Positions 36,125-44,859 of a stretch of 64,000 nt of DNA are shown here, piece by piece (within the stretch, counting starts at the first letter, position 1; each line of letters starts with the position of its first letter). Source of the DNA: Alphaproteobacteria bacterium. GTDB taxonomy: Bacteria; Pseudomonadota; Alphaproteobacteria; Rhizobiales; CAJQND01. Below the pieces are notes generated by a model. The model had not been told where the DNA came from. It did not search any database and worked only from the letters and a program-made list of their open reading frames with translations. Location: positions 1 through 64,000 of the forward strand of contig JAAEUE010000230.1 in the NCBI GenBank assembly GCA_024227565.1. The letters are read 5' to 3'. The position numbers and the translations under genes were made by a program.

Positions 36125-36928
36125 GTGAGATCCACATCAGCCACAGACCAATTGTTGCGCGGCCTGAAAGTTCAGCGTTCAGTGGTCTTCGCGCTTTTCA
36201 TGAAAGAATACAGGGCAAAACTCGCCGGAAGCCAGTTTGGTCTCATTTGGTCTCTCATGGAACCGGCAACTTACGTGATCGTCCTGTCAACCATTTGGCT
36301 GACACTCGGGCGTACGCAAATCGGCGGTGTTCCGATTTATCTGTTCATCGCGGCCGCAATGCTTCCCCTCAAAGTCTATCAAGTTGGCATTGGCAACATC
36401 AGTTCAGCCGTGCGCCAGAATCTGAATCTCCTGGACTACCCAAATGTCAAACCGATCGATGCGTTCTATGCCCGTTATGTCGCCGAAATCATGCTCGTCT
36501 CAATCTCAGGAGCCTGTCTAATCGGAGGGCTATATTGGGTCGCAGAGTATGATATCTCCGCCCGAGATTACCCCTTGCTCCTGTTGACGGTGCTCTTGGC
36601 TCTTCTGAACACTTTGGGCATCAGCATCTTGCTCGGAGTTTACAAAACCAGATCGGAATCATTCCAACGGGCCGTGACCCTGGCCAGCCAGCCGCTCTTG
36701 TTCGTATCGGCTGTGTTTTATCCGTTATCGATCATTCCACTGTCAGGGCAATATTGGTTGAGTTGGAACCCGGTCGTCCAGGTCAATGAACTCATTCGGG
36801 TGGCAATGTTTGGCTGGACCGCACCGAAAGACATCAGCCTCGAGTATCTGTGCCTGTTCACTGCGATCACGCTGTTTCTTGCCTACGTCGCATACTTTGC
36901 GAACCGATTCACGCTCCTAAAACGGTAA
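36125..36928 (+). CDS. kpsM: Capsule ABC transporter permease KpsM
   Basis: 267 residues, GTG start 6 bases after kpsC. ABC-2 type permease with about six membrane helices: a cytoplasmic N-terminus with FALFMKEYRAKLAGSQFGLIW, which is characteristic of KpsM/polysaccharide exporters, then helices at about 44-64, 74-92, 117-138, 146-168, 180-200 and 235-255, with a SAVFYPLSIIPLSGQYWLSWNPV loop (in parts). It forms the inner-membrane export channel with the ATPase at 39613. The kpsM-kpsE-(hydrolase)-kpsT order is unusual because kpsT normally sits beside kpsM. Confidence 0.88.
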   Translation: MRSTSATDQLLRGLKVQRSVVFALFMKEYRAKLAGSQFGLIWSLMEPATYVIVLSTIWLTLGRTQIGGVPIYLFIAAAMLPLKVYQVGIGNISSAVRQNLNLLDYPNVKPIDAFYARYVAEIMLVSISGACLIGGLYWVAEYDISARDYPLLLLTVLLALLNTLGISILLGVYKTRSESFQRAVTLASQPLLFVSAVFYPLSIIPLSGQYWLSWNPVVQVNELIRVAMFGWTAPKDISLEYLCLFTAITLFLAYVAYFANRFTLLKR

Positions 36929-36942
36929 GAAGTTTTGACCTT

Positions 36943-38034
36943 ATGAGATACTCCTCGAGCATATTCTCAGTTGGGTTGTTTATTGTTTTCTTTGCCCTAC
37001 CAATATTTTCGGTTTCGTTTTACCAGGCATTCGTCTCAACAGACCGGTATGAGAGCGCGGCGTCCACCATCATCACAGAGCAAAAACCCTCTGTCACGTC
37101 GCTGGACCTGTCCCTGATCGGCCTTCCCTCCACCGCGTCGGATCATGACGCTCATGTTGTGAAAACGCTCGTTCTCTCCAAAGATATGGTGCGCTACCTG
37201 GATGAGAAAATTCAGCTGCGTGAACACTTTTCCAATCTGGAGGTGGACTATTTTTCGCGCCTGGAGACGGATGCGACCTTTGAGGATTTTCACGAGCTGT
37301 ACCGTGATTATTTCACCGTCGACTATAATGTCGAAACGAAAATTTTGCGCATAGCCGTTCAGGCCTTTGACAGAGCTTACGCGCAAAAGGCCCTTGAACT
37401 CATTTTGGAGCGCTCCGACGAATTCATTGATTCTGTGAACAACAGAATGAGCAAAGAGCAGGTTCGATTCTTCCGGCTGGAAGAAAAAAAGCGCAAACAA
37501 GAGATGCTGGTCGCGAAGGCAAAGCTCTTGGCGTTTCAGCAGGCCAACAAAATCTACAGCACGGAAGCTGAAGCGCAGACCATTTTCACCACAATTGGCG
37601 CGCTGGAAACCCTGGCGGCCCAAAAACAGTCTGAGCTGGATAGCCGGGCGAAAATCCTATCCAAGAACTCCGCGATCCTGCAGGAGTTGGGGGCGCAAAT
37701 TGCGTCGCTCCAACGGCAGATAACCTCTGAGAAAGCCAGATTGGCAGGTGGACAAGGCCGCGATATCAGCGAGATACAATCTGACTTTCTTGCCGTTCAG
37801 CTCGAACTTGAGCTTGCCACAACCGCGTTCAAGTCGACCCTGACCACGTTGGAGCAGGTGCGGATTGAGGCTGCACGCAAACTGAAGTTTCTCATCGTGG
37901 TGACGGAGCCGAGTTTGGCGGACGATTCGGAATTTCCACGCCGTTGGTACATTGTGATTTCAACGATAATGATCTCGCTGATGCTCTATGTGGTGGCCTC
38001 GCTTGTGATGGCCATCATTCGTGAACACGCTTGA
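36943..38034 (+). CDS. kpsE: Capsule export inner-membrane protein KpsE (PCP family)
   Basis: 363 residues from the ATG at 36943; a longer frame would overlap kpsM by 79 bases. Two membrane helices bracket a large periplasmic region: residues about 7-27 (SVGLFIVFFALPIFSVSFYQ) and about 335-357. Between them are AFVSTDRYESAASTIIT, typical of Wzz/KpsE, and long coiled coil (about 160-310, LEEKKRKQEMLVAKAKLLAFQ in parts). PCP proteins bridge the inner-membrane transporter to the OPX channel. The stop overlaps the region of the next start (TTGA), showing tight coupling. Confidence 0.87.
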   Translation: MRYSSSIFSVGLFIVFFALPIFSVSFYQAFVSTDRYESAASTIITEQKPSVTSLDLSLIGLPSTASDHDAHVVKTLVLSKDMVRYLDEKIQLREHFSNLEVDYFSRLETDATFEDFHELYRDYFTVDYNVETKILRIAVQAFDRAYAQKALELILERSDEFIDSVNNRMSKEQVRFFRLEEKKRKQEMLVAKAKLLAFQQANKIYSTEAEAQTIFTTIGALETLAAQKQSELDSRAKILSKNSAILQELGAQIASLQRQITSEKARLAGGQGRDISEIQSDFLAVQLELELATTAFKSTLTTLEQVRIEAARKLKFLIVVTEPSLADDSEFPRRWYIVISTIMISLMLYVVASLVMAIIREHA

Positions 38035-38036
38035 GC

Positions 38037-39359
38037 ATGGAGTCCCCCGGTCAGATCCGGCAGGATCAAAGTTCGGACCCTGCAATGGAAATATCGCCAG
38101 AGCAAAACGTTCGCCGACGCAAGGTGTTCTACATCAGTGGGTTTGACCCCAAGGGACCGGCTTACTATCACGCCTTGTATTCGGAAGAAGCACAGAAGCA
38201 GTCACGTCTCAATGGCATGTCCATAGACGTGGGCGACGCCCGGCGCAGAAACCGGCTTTCAACGTCTTGGCGGATTCAAAGTTCGATCAACCGGTTGCCC
38301 ACAGAAACCAACTATGAAGTTTTGCGTTGGGACGACATCATGCGAAGCCGAATGAGACGCAGCGGACCGGCGTTCTATTGGGATACGCTGCGCACCTATT
38401 GGCTCTACATCCATTCAGGTGCCCTCCGGCGGATCCTCCAAACTTCATATCCAGCTTTCTTGGCCGGTCTTTACCCGATCGTGTTTCTCGCAGGCTTTTT
38501 TGGATTGGCCGCATTTGCCGCACTGGCTGGCTTTGCAAGCGCACCTGAGAGCATCCGTTTCGCAGACACGGTGTGGACTGTGCCCCCTCTCGTCACCGCC
38601 GCATTGTCCGTTGGCCTTTTCGTGTGCGTGCTTTCGCTTTCACGGAAATTGGAAAACAAGGTTCCCTTCTACTGGCCGCTTCATGTCTATTCATTCACAG
38701 CAGATCACATGCGCGGACGGATGCCGGAGATGGATGCACGCATTCAACGCATGTCCCAGGAGATACTGGACTACATCACACAGTCAGAAGATGACGAAAT
38801 CCTGATTGCGAGCCACAGCAATGGCACCGTGGTTGCCGTATTGGCCATTGCGGCGGTCCTGCATGCCGATCCAAACATCGCCAAACACGGCCCGCAGATA
38901 TCATTTCTAACATTGGGTCACAGCATTCCGCTGTGCAGTTTTCTACCTCAAGCGAAGGCTTTGAGGCGTGCGCTTACAGATCTTGGCGGCGACAACGGGA
39001 TCACGTGGGTCGACATAACTGCCCCCCGGGATGCGGCCTGCTTCGCACTGACGGACCCTCTCAAGGTATCTGGCCTGAGCACTGAATACTCAGGCGAGCA
39101 CAAACCAAAGCTCCTCTCTGTACCGCTCTCAGAGTTGTTCTCGCCACAGACATTCCGCAAGACGCTGTTACGCCGTTGGCTGCGCATTCACTTTCAATAT
39201 TTGATGGCATACGAGCGCCCAACGCCATTTGATTATTTCCTGATCACAGCCGGACCTCTCACTTTGGCCAAACGGTTCGCTGAATTTCCCAGCAAAGACG
39301 AATTTGCGAAGTTTCGGCTCTTCAAACAGAGCAACCTCCGATCAGACAGTTACGTCTGA
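38037..39359 (+). CDS. Membrane protein with alpha/beta-hydrolase-like motif in the capsule locus
   Basis: 440 residues, unrecognised family. N-terminal VFYISGFDPKGPAYYHALY looks like the first strand and oxyanion-loop region of an alpha/beta hydrolase. Two membrane helices follow (about 138-168 and 180-202), then DDEILIASHSNGTVVAVLAIA, in which Ser261 lies in an S-H-S-N-G nucleophile-elbow-like motif. Later Asp (WVDITAPRD) and His candidates could complete a triad. ATG 38037 is 2 bases after the kpsE stop; a TTG at 38031 overlaps it. The last nine codons and stop lie within a 105-bp dispersed repeat. A lipid or capsule esterase role is conceivable but not shown. Confidence 0.72.
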   Translation: MESPGQIRQDQSSDPAMEISPEQNVRRRKVFYISGFDPKGPAYYHALYSEEAQKQSRLNGMSIDVGDARRRNRLSTSWRIQSSINRLPTETNYEVLRWDDIMRSRMRRSGPAFYWDTLRTYWLYIHSGALRRILQTSYPAFLAGLYPIVFLAGFFGLAAFAALAGFASAPESIRFADTVWTVPPLVTAALSVGLFVCVLSLSRKLENKVPFYWPLHVYSFTADHMRGRMPEMDARIQRMSQEILDYITQSEDDEILIASHSNGTVVAVLAIAAVLHADPNIAKHGPQISFLTLGHSIPLCSFLPQAKALRRALTDLGGDNGITWVDITAPRDAACFALTDPLKVSGLSTEYSGEHKPKLLSVPLSELFSPQTFRKTLLRRWLRIHFQYLMAYERPTPFDYFLITAGPLTLAKRFAEFPSKDEFAKFRLFKQSNLRSDSYV

Positions 39360-39432
39360 GCGGGGATAAGTTGCTCGCCCGTAACGAAAATCTTGGGCAT
39401 CTTCCGCTCAATGTGAGCGGAAGTTGCCCTAG
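39328..39432 (+). repeat. 105-bp dispersed repeat, copy A
   Basis: Nearly identical (97 of 105 positions by eye) to the reverse complement of 61181-61285. It contains two hairpins: a small one at 39343-39356 (CAGAC/GTCTG), and a large one with a perfect 10-bp stem at 39401-39410/39414-39423, extendable past one mismatch to GGGCA/TGCCC (39395-39429). The left end overlaps the last codons of the hydrolase-like gene. Possibly a small mobile palindromic unit that also acts as an attenuator within the capsule operon. Confidence 0.85.
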
Positions 39433-39612
39433 CCAAACGGAAGAAACGACTATCGGATCATCCATATTGACCAGTCATACAAAGCCCTTAATTTTCAACG
39501 ATAGATTGGCCTGTGTTTCAGCCGCCGCTAAACTGGGCCATGCACAACTGGACCTTGTGCAAATCACCGCAGAGATAGCCGGAATTCAACCTGTAACTCT
39601 TGTCGTCATCTG

Positions 39613-40650
39613 ATGATTGCTTTTAAAAATGTTACAAAATATTTCCCCACCAAGAATGGGCGAAAATACATATTGCGGGATGTATCGTTCACGCTGAAAT
39701 CGGGTGAAAATGTTGGTGTGATCGGGCCAAACGGGGCGGGCAAAACCACCATGATGCGCCTCATCTGCGGCGTGGACATCCCAAATTCTGGCCAGATTGA
39801 AACCACTTACTTTTTGTCATGGCCAATGGGCATTGCCGGCGGTTTGCAGGGCGGCATGAGCGGCCGCGAGAATGCGAAGTTCGTTTGCAGAATCCTCGGC
39901 GAGCACGAGGACCAGATTGCCGAAAAGCTGAAGTTCATCCAGGATTTTGCGGAAATCGGCAATGATTTCGAATTGCCGGTGCGGAACTATTCGTCTGGCA
40001 TGAGGGCTCGGCTGAATTTTGCAATTTCCATGGGATTCGACTTCGATTGCTATGTGGTGGACGAACTTACCGCCGTTGGGGACCAAAAATTTCGCGAGAA
40101 GAGCGCCAAATTCTTTAAGGATAAACGAGAAGAGGCCTGCTTCATTAAGGTGTCGCATAATCTGAAGGAGCTGGAGGACGAATGCGACAGTGCCTTGTTC
40201 CTTATGGAAGGCAATCTCTATTATTTTCCAGAGGTGTTGGACGGTATCAATTCGTACCAAGCCGTTATTAAGGGAGATGCCCCACCGGAACTGGAAGACC
40301 ATCTGGTCAACAAGCCAACGGCGCGCACCCAACCAAACAAAGACTGGTTCACCGCCCTTGCCTCTGTCGATCTCAAGGCGCAGGGAAAAAAGTTGAAAGA
40401 ACACGGCTTAAGAATAAGTGCGCCTTTGCTTCAGCAAAAACCCAAGAAGCTGCGGATCCCCCCGGCGAAGAAAGTTCAGATGGAACTCCCGGTTTTGGGC
40501 GAGCCTGAACAGCAGCGCCGCTCAATTGCACCACCTGCCCCGCGCCGTGCTGCAGTGAAAAAGGCGCCACGCAAATCAGAACGTTTCGCCCGGGCGACAG
40601 ATGTTGTAGAGCGTTTGTTGGAACACAAGAAAATACTACCGCCTGGGTGA
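39613..40650 (+). CDS. kpsT: Capsule ABC transporter ATPase KpsT with long C-terminal tail
   Basis: 345 residues. ABC ATPase (about 1-215): Walker A GPNGAGKTT (Lys44), signature RNYSSGMRARL, Walker B CYVVDELTAVGD and switch His in IKVSHNLKEL. These variant forms match KpsT/Wzt-like exporters. Residues about 230-345 are an extra Pro/Lys/Arg-rich tail (APPAPRRAAVKKAPRK), predicted disordered and absent from the about 220-residue E. coli KpsT. It lies 253 bases after the hydrolase-like gene, beyond the 105-bp repeat. Its stop overlaps the TerC gene region. Confidence 0.9.
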   Translation: MIAFKNVTKYFPTKNGRKYILRDVSFTLKSGENVGVIGPNGAGKTTMMRLICGVDIPNSGQIETTYFLSWPMGIAGGLQGGMSGRENAKFVCRILGEHEDQIAEKLKFIQDFAEIGNDFELPVRNYSSGMRARLNFAISMGFDFDCYVVDELTAVGDQKFREKSAKFFKDKREEACFIKVSHNLKELEDECDSALFLMEGNLYYFPEVLDGINSYQAVIKGDAPPELEDHLVNKPTARTQPNKDWFTALASVDLKAQGKKLKEHGLRISAPLLQQKPKKLRIPPAKKVQMELPVLGEPEQQRRSIAPPAPRRAAVKKAPRKSERFARATDVVERLLEHKKILPPG

Positions 40651-40655
40651 TTTTG

Positions 40656-41450
40656 ATGGACGCTTTGTTTTCCGTGGAAAATTGGTTCACGTTGGCCATG
40701 CTCGTGCTGCTGCAGGCCGTGCTTGGATTTGATAACCTGCTCTATATTTCCATAGAGTCAAAACGCGTGCCGGTTGAACGCCAAGCCTATGTTCGGCGTT
40801 TGGGTATTGCCTTGGCCATTATCCTGCGCATTGTGCTGCTGTTTGTTTTGGTTCAGGCGGTTCAATACTTTCAGGATCCTTTCCTCAAAATTCATTACGA
40901 CGGCCTCATCAAGATCAGCGCGAATGTGCATAGCTTCATCGTTCTGTTCGGCGGCGCATTCATCATTTACACCGCCATAAAAGAGATTTTCCACATGCTG
41001 GCCGTGGACGATCTGGAGCACTCCGGCGGCGCCACGCGATCGGTTGCCAGCGCGATCTTCTGGATCGTTGCGATGAACATGATTTTCTCATTTGATTCCA
41101 TCTTGAGCGCAATGGCGTTGACGGACGTTTTCTGGGTTATGGCCACAGCGATCGTCATCAGCGGCCTTATGATGATCTGGCTTTCCGATCACGTGGCTGA
41201 ATTTCTCAACAAGAACCGGATGTACGAGGTGTTAGGCCTCTTCATCTTGTTCATTGTGGGAATTTTGCTGGTGTCTGAAGGCGGCCATCTGGCCCACCTG
41301 GCCGTGTTCGGCTTCCCAATTGAACCTATGGCGAAGAGCACGTTCTATTTTGTCATCTTCGTATTGGTGCTGGTTGACCTTGTTCAGGGTCGATATCAGA
41401 AGAAGCTTACAATGCAAAAAGCAGGACGCGTTGACGAAACGGCGAGCTGA
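40656..41450 (+). CDS. TerC-family integral membrane protein
   Basis: 264 residues from ATG 40656. A GTG at 40647, overlapping the kpsT stop (GTGA), is an equally plausible coupled start. Seven or more membrane helices with TerC signatures: LQAVLGFDNLLYISIE near the N-terminus, FIIYTAIKEIFHML, MNMIFSFDSILSAMAL (the FDS motif with acidic residues in the membrane) and LFILFIVGILLVSEG. The TerC/Alx family is linked to manganese export and metal supply to exoenzymes during secretion. Its junction with kpsT suggests cotranscription with the capsule locus. Confidence 0.9.
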   Translation: MDALFSVENWFTLAMLVLLQAVLGFDNLLYISIESKRVPVERQAYVRRLGIALAIILRIVLLFVLVQAVQYFQDPFLKIHYDGLIKISANVHSFIVLFGGAFIIYTAIKEIFHMLAVDDLEHSGGATRSVASAIFWIVAMNMIFSFDSILSAMALTDVFWVMATAIVISGLMMIWLSDHVAEFLNKNRMYEVLGLFILFIVGILLVSEGGHLAHLAVFGFPIEPMAKSTFYFVIFVLVLVDLVQGRYQKKLTMQKAGRVDETAS

Positions 41451-41592
41451 CACGCCTGAAACCAACTCCACACCCCCTTTTGGGTATTCCGTAAGGTAAG
41501 GTAATTATTCAGCTTTTAGCTTCTCCGAAACGAGAAGTTTACCTTTATGGCAGACCTTAGATAGCTAATGGGGAAGGGATGGAGTTGTTTTA

Positions 41593-43581
41593 ATGACGGC
41601 GCGAACCGAGATTTCGCCGCTGGCACAGGCCTGCGCCAGCGCAGAGCAAACTGGTCAGTCGGCTTCAAACGTCTCAGCAGACAATCTGCGGACTTGCGAG
41701 CAGTTGGTCCATGAATTGCCGGCAATGATCTTGTCGGTGAACGGCCATGGCCTCGTCACCGGCGCAAATCGGCGATGGCTGGAGTCCTGGGGCTATGAGG
41801 CAGATGAGATCACGACGCTTCACTTGCGGGATCTTCTGACACCTGAATCTCACAAACATCTGGTCGATACGGTGTACCCGGACTTTTTCAGGTCTGGGGT
41901 ATGCCGCAATGTGAACGTGACATGCGTGATGAAAGACGGAGCGCGGCGCAACGGCCTGGTTTCTTGCCTCGGCGAACGCGGCGAAAACGGACGCATCAAG
42001 CACACTGTTGTGGTGATGCAGGATGTAACGCGCGAAAAGGCAACCGAAGCTGCACTTCGCCAAAGTGAAGAACGGTTCCGCGGATCCTTTGAAGCTGCTG
42101 CCCATGGTATGGCCCTGGCCTCACCTGATGGGCGCCTGATGGCCGTGAACCCGACTTTGCGCACACTTCTGGGCAGTGATGAAATGGCCCTTAGGCGCGA
42201 AAGCCTGCAAAACCTCGTACACGATGGTGACAAGCCAACACTGTTGAATAACATTGGACGCATCCTTGCTGGTGAACTTGAGTCAGCCCAGATGGAACTG
42301 CGGTTCCCGAGCCAAAACGGAAAAACGATCTGGGGCCTCACAAGCATCTCCATAGTTCGGGACGCGAGCGGCATTGTTGCGCATTTTGTCGTACAAATCG
42401 TCGACCTTACGGCACGACGCGAAACCGAGGAGCGCCTGAAGACCGCGCGGAAGATGGAAGCGGTCGGGCAACTCACCGGCGGCATTGCCCATGACTTCAA
42501 CAACATTCTGCAAGTGATCATCGGCAACCTTCAGCTTGTGCAGGACGCGATGGACTCCGATGCGTCAAAAGACTATGCGCGTGAAGCTTTGGAGGCTGCG
42601 GGGCGGGGCACAGAGCTGACCAAACAGTTGCTGGCATTCTCGCGCCGCCAATCGCTTGCACCAGAGAAGATTTCGATCAACCAAATGATCGGCGGCATGA
42701 ACAGCATCATCCGGCGCACGATCGGCGAATCCATCCAGTTCAAGGCAGATCTGATGGAAAAAGACGCCCAGATCTCCGCCGACCTGTCCCAGCTGGAGTC
42801 TGCGCTTATGAACCTGGCGATCAATTGCCGCGACGCCATGCCAACGGGCGGGTGCCTGACCATCGAAACACGCTCGGTCTTTCTGAACGAAGCCTATGCG
42901 ACCCGGATGCCGGACATTACGCCGGGACATTATGTGCTGATTTCGGTTTCAGACACCGGCACCGGGATCCCGGCTGACGTTTTGGAAAACGTTGTTGAAC
43001 CCTTCTTCACAACGAAGGATGGCGCCCAAGCCTCTGGGCTTGGCCTGTCCATGACCTATGGTTTCATTCGCCAATCGGGCGGACATATCGATGTGAGCAG
43101 TGAGGTTGGCCGGGGCACATCGGTCAAGATGTACCTGCCGCGGGTTGATGTTGACAGCCAATCTGATGAGGCCGTTCCAAGCACCGCTTGGTCTGACAGT
43201 GCGCGCAAGACCGTTCTGGTGGTCGAAGATCAGGAGGACGTTCGCAAGGTTGCCGCCGGGTTCTTGAAAAGCTTTGGCTACCGTGTGCTTGAGGCCGAAG
43301 ACGGCATCATTGCCCTGGGCATACTGCAGGCTCAACCGGACATCGATTTGTTGTTCACTGATATCATCATGCCCGGTGGAATGAATGGGTTCGATCTGTC
43401 TCAGGCTGCCTGCGTGCTTAACCCCGCGCTGAAGGTTATTCACGCATCTGGATATCCGCAGGGCGCGTTGCCCCACGAACAGATTGAGCAAATCAGCGAT
43501 ACCCTGATCATGAAGCCCTACCACAAGGACGAACTGCGCCAGGTGATTGAGGATGCGTTTTCACAAGCAAAAGCAGCCTAA
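41593..43581 (+). CDS. Hybrid PAS histidine kinase with receiver domain
   Basis: 662 residues. PAS 1 (about 35-140), PAS 2 (about 155-275), dimerisation/phosphoacceptor TGGIAHDFNNILQVI with His300, HATPase (N box LMNLAINCRDAMP, G1 SVSDTGTGIP, EPFFTTK and GLGLSMTYG), and a C-terminal receiver (about 535-655) with VLVVEDQEDVR, Asp590 in FTDIIMPGGMNG and the MKPY Lys. No membrane helix, so it senses a cytoplasmic cue through PAS. No separate response regulator is adjacent. The 142 bases before it contain a small hairpin (41520-41537) and the ATG lacks a strong ribosome site. Confidence 0.92.
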   Translation: MTARTEISPLAQACASAEQTGQSASNVSADNLRTCEQLVHELPAMILSVNGHGLVTGANRRWLESWGYEADEITTLHLRDLLTPESHKHLVDTVYPDFFRSGVCRNVNVTCVMKDGARRNGLVSCLGERGENGRIKHTVVVMQDVTREKATEAALRQSEERFRGSFEAAAHGMALASPDGRLMAVNPTLRTLLGSDEMALRRESLQNLVHDGDKPTLLNNIGRILAGELESAQMELRFPSQNGKTIWGLTSISIVRDASGIVAHFVVQIVDLTARRETEERLKTARKMEAVGQLTGGIAHDFNNILQVIIGNLQLVQDAMDSDASKDYAREALEAAGRGTELTKQLLAFSRRQSLAPEKISINQMIGGMNSIIRRTIGESIQFKADLMEKDAQISADLSQLESALMNLAINCRDAMPTGGCLTIETRSVFLNEAYATRMPDITPGHYVLISVSDTGTGIPADVLENVVEPFFTTKDGAQASGLGLSMTYGFIRQSGGHIDVSSEVGRGTSVKMYLPRVDVDSQSDEAVPSTAWSDSARKTVLVVEDQEDVRKVAAGFLKSFGYRVLEAEDGIIALGILQAQPDIDLLFTDIIMPGGMNGFDLSQAACVLNPALKVIHASGYPQGALPHEQIEQISDTLIMKPYHKDELRQVIEDAFSQAKAA

Positions 43582-43603
43582 CGCCTTTGCCGATCCGTCA
43601 GCT

Positions 43604-44758
43604 TCAGGCAGTTTCGAATTGGGCCGCGGCCCAATCATGAAAACAGTGGGTCGCTTCGTCCATCACGGGTGAAAACTTGCCGCCATCGAAATTTGCAGCG
43701 CTGCGCCCTTTCTGCATGCCTTCAACGACGAAGATGTCTTCTTCGAAGATCTCTTTCCATTGATCGGAATTCTTGCTGCGCAAGCGTGACAACGCGGCGT
43801 CGGCATCTTGTTCGCAGGTGTAGTAGATCTCGACATGTTCCAGCGTACGGTTATGCGCCATCGGCTCAAGCATGATGGCGAACGTGTGATCGCGGTGCAC
43901 TCCCAGCAGCACGTTTGGGAACAAGGCGATATATTCTGCGCCAGTGTCCCACTTCTCGGTCAGGCTGCTGAAATTGCTGAATGTCCGCCCCTCATCTTCC
44001 AAGTTAGGATTGTACACCACCGTCCCTTGGCCGGCGAACTTGCCGGGTTGAACGATGTTGTAGTGATCCTCCAAGCGGGAATAGCTGTTGAGACCGGGGT
44101 GTATCCACGGCAGATGATAGGATTCACAGTAGTTTTCGACCGCCAACTTCCAATTACAGGCAACCTCCAACTTGAACGATGATTCAGGGCCGCCATGAAA
44201 CAGAGGCCGGTCTGAAAATTCGATCCAGCGCGACAACAGATCGCCGGCATATGTTTCGAAAGGATCGGCCCGGCCGGAAAGGTTCACAAACACCATTTCC
44301 ATCCACACGTGCGAGCGGATCTCGTTAAGTCCCAGCTCCTCGCGCTTCATGGCATCGTGACGGTTCTGGCCCGGCCCGCCCACGTGGGGCGTGGTGCGCA
44401 GGCTGCCGTCCAGGCCATAGCACCAGGAGTGATAGGGGCAGCGGATGACGCCGTTTGTATGCGCCGGCTTGTCCACCAGGATCATGCCCCGATGGCGGCA
44501 GACGTTTTCAAACACCCGCACGACATCATCCTTTCCGCGGACGATGACACAAGGCTGGCCAAGGAAATCAACCGGTTTCACATCGCCCGCGCCGGGCACA
44601 TCGCTTGCAAAACCAATGCAGGCCCAGTTGGCGGCAAAAACCGCCTGCTTCTCGGTCTCAAACACTACCGGGTCGGCATAGAACGCATTCGGCAGCCCGC
44701 GCGCCGTCGCGATGGGTGCGCGAACCTGGTCAAGATTTTTTCTGTCGATCATGGTCAT
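43604..44758 (-). CDS. Rieske non-haem iron oxygenase, alpha subunit
   Basis: 384 residues. Rieske cluster Cys87-x-His89 and Cys107-x2-His110 (VCRHRGM, RCPYHSWCYG). Catalytic domain NWKLAVENYCESYHLPWIHP with Fe ligands His215 and His220, and a later Asp in EEDIFVVEGMQKG. The residue that bridges the two sites, usually Asp, is Glu208 here, as reported for carnitine oxygenase CntA. Together with overall similarity to the choline/glycine-betaine/carnitine oxygenase group, this suggests a quaternary-amine substrate. No reductase partner gene is adjacent. GGAG ribosome site before ATG; downstream of the DenD-like gene in the same direction. Confidence 0.9.
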   Translation of the reverse strand: MTMIDRKNLDQVRAPIATARGLPNAFYADPVVFETEKQAVFAANWACIGFASDVPGAGDVKPVDFLGQPCVIVRGKDDVVRVFENVCRHRGMILVDKPAHTNGVIRCPYHSWCYGLDGSLRTTPHVGGPGQNRHDAMKREELGLNEIRSHVWMEMVFVNLSGRADPFETYAGDLLSRWIEFSDRPLFHGGPESSFKLEVACNWKLAVENYCESYHLPWIHPGLNSYSRLEDHYNIVQPGKFAGQGTVVYNPNLEDEGRTFSNFSSLTEKWDTGAEYIALFPNVLLGVHRDHTFAIMLEPMAHNRTLEHVEIYYTCEQDADAALSRLRSKNSDQWKEIFEEDIFVVEGMQKGRSAANFDGGKFSPVMDEATHCFHDWAAAQFETA

Positions 44759-44859
44759 GGCTTGGCTCCGCCCAGTCTGATGCTCTAGCCGAGCTTAATC
44801 TCAACACAGAACCGGCGCAAAGAGCACAACCGGCATTCAGATGCGCGTTCGCGTCATGC

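Noticed and set aside
39371..39613. 80-codon plus-strand frame between the hydrolase-like gene and kpsT
   Set aside because: Its first third is translated from the 105-bp repeat, and the same residues appear in a minus-strand frame across copy B (60916-61401). It has no domain and begins in a hairpin.
41520..41537. Six-bp hairpin (CTTCTC/GAGAAG) between terC and the kinase gene
   Set aside because: Short stem and no T-run directly after it; too weak to call a terminator or operator.
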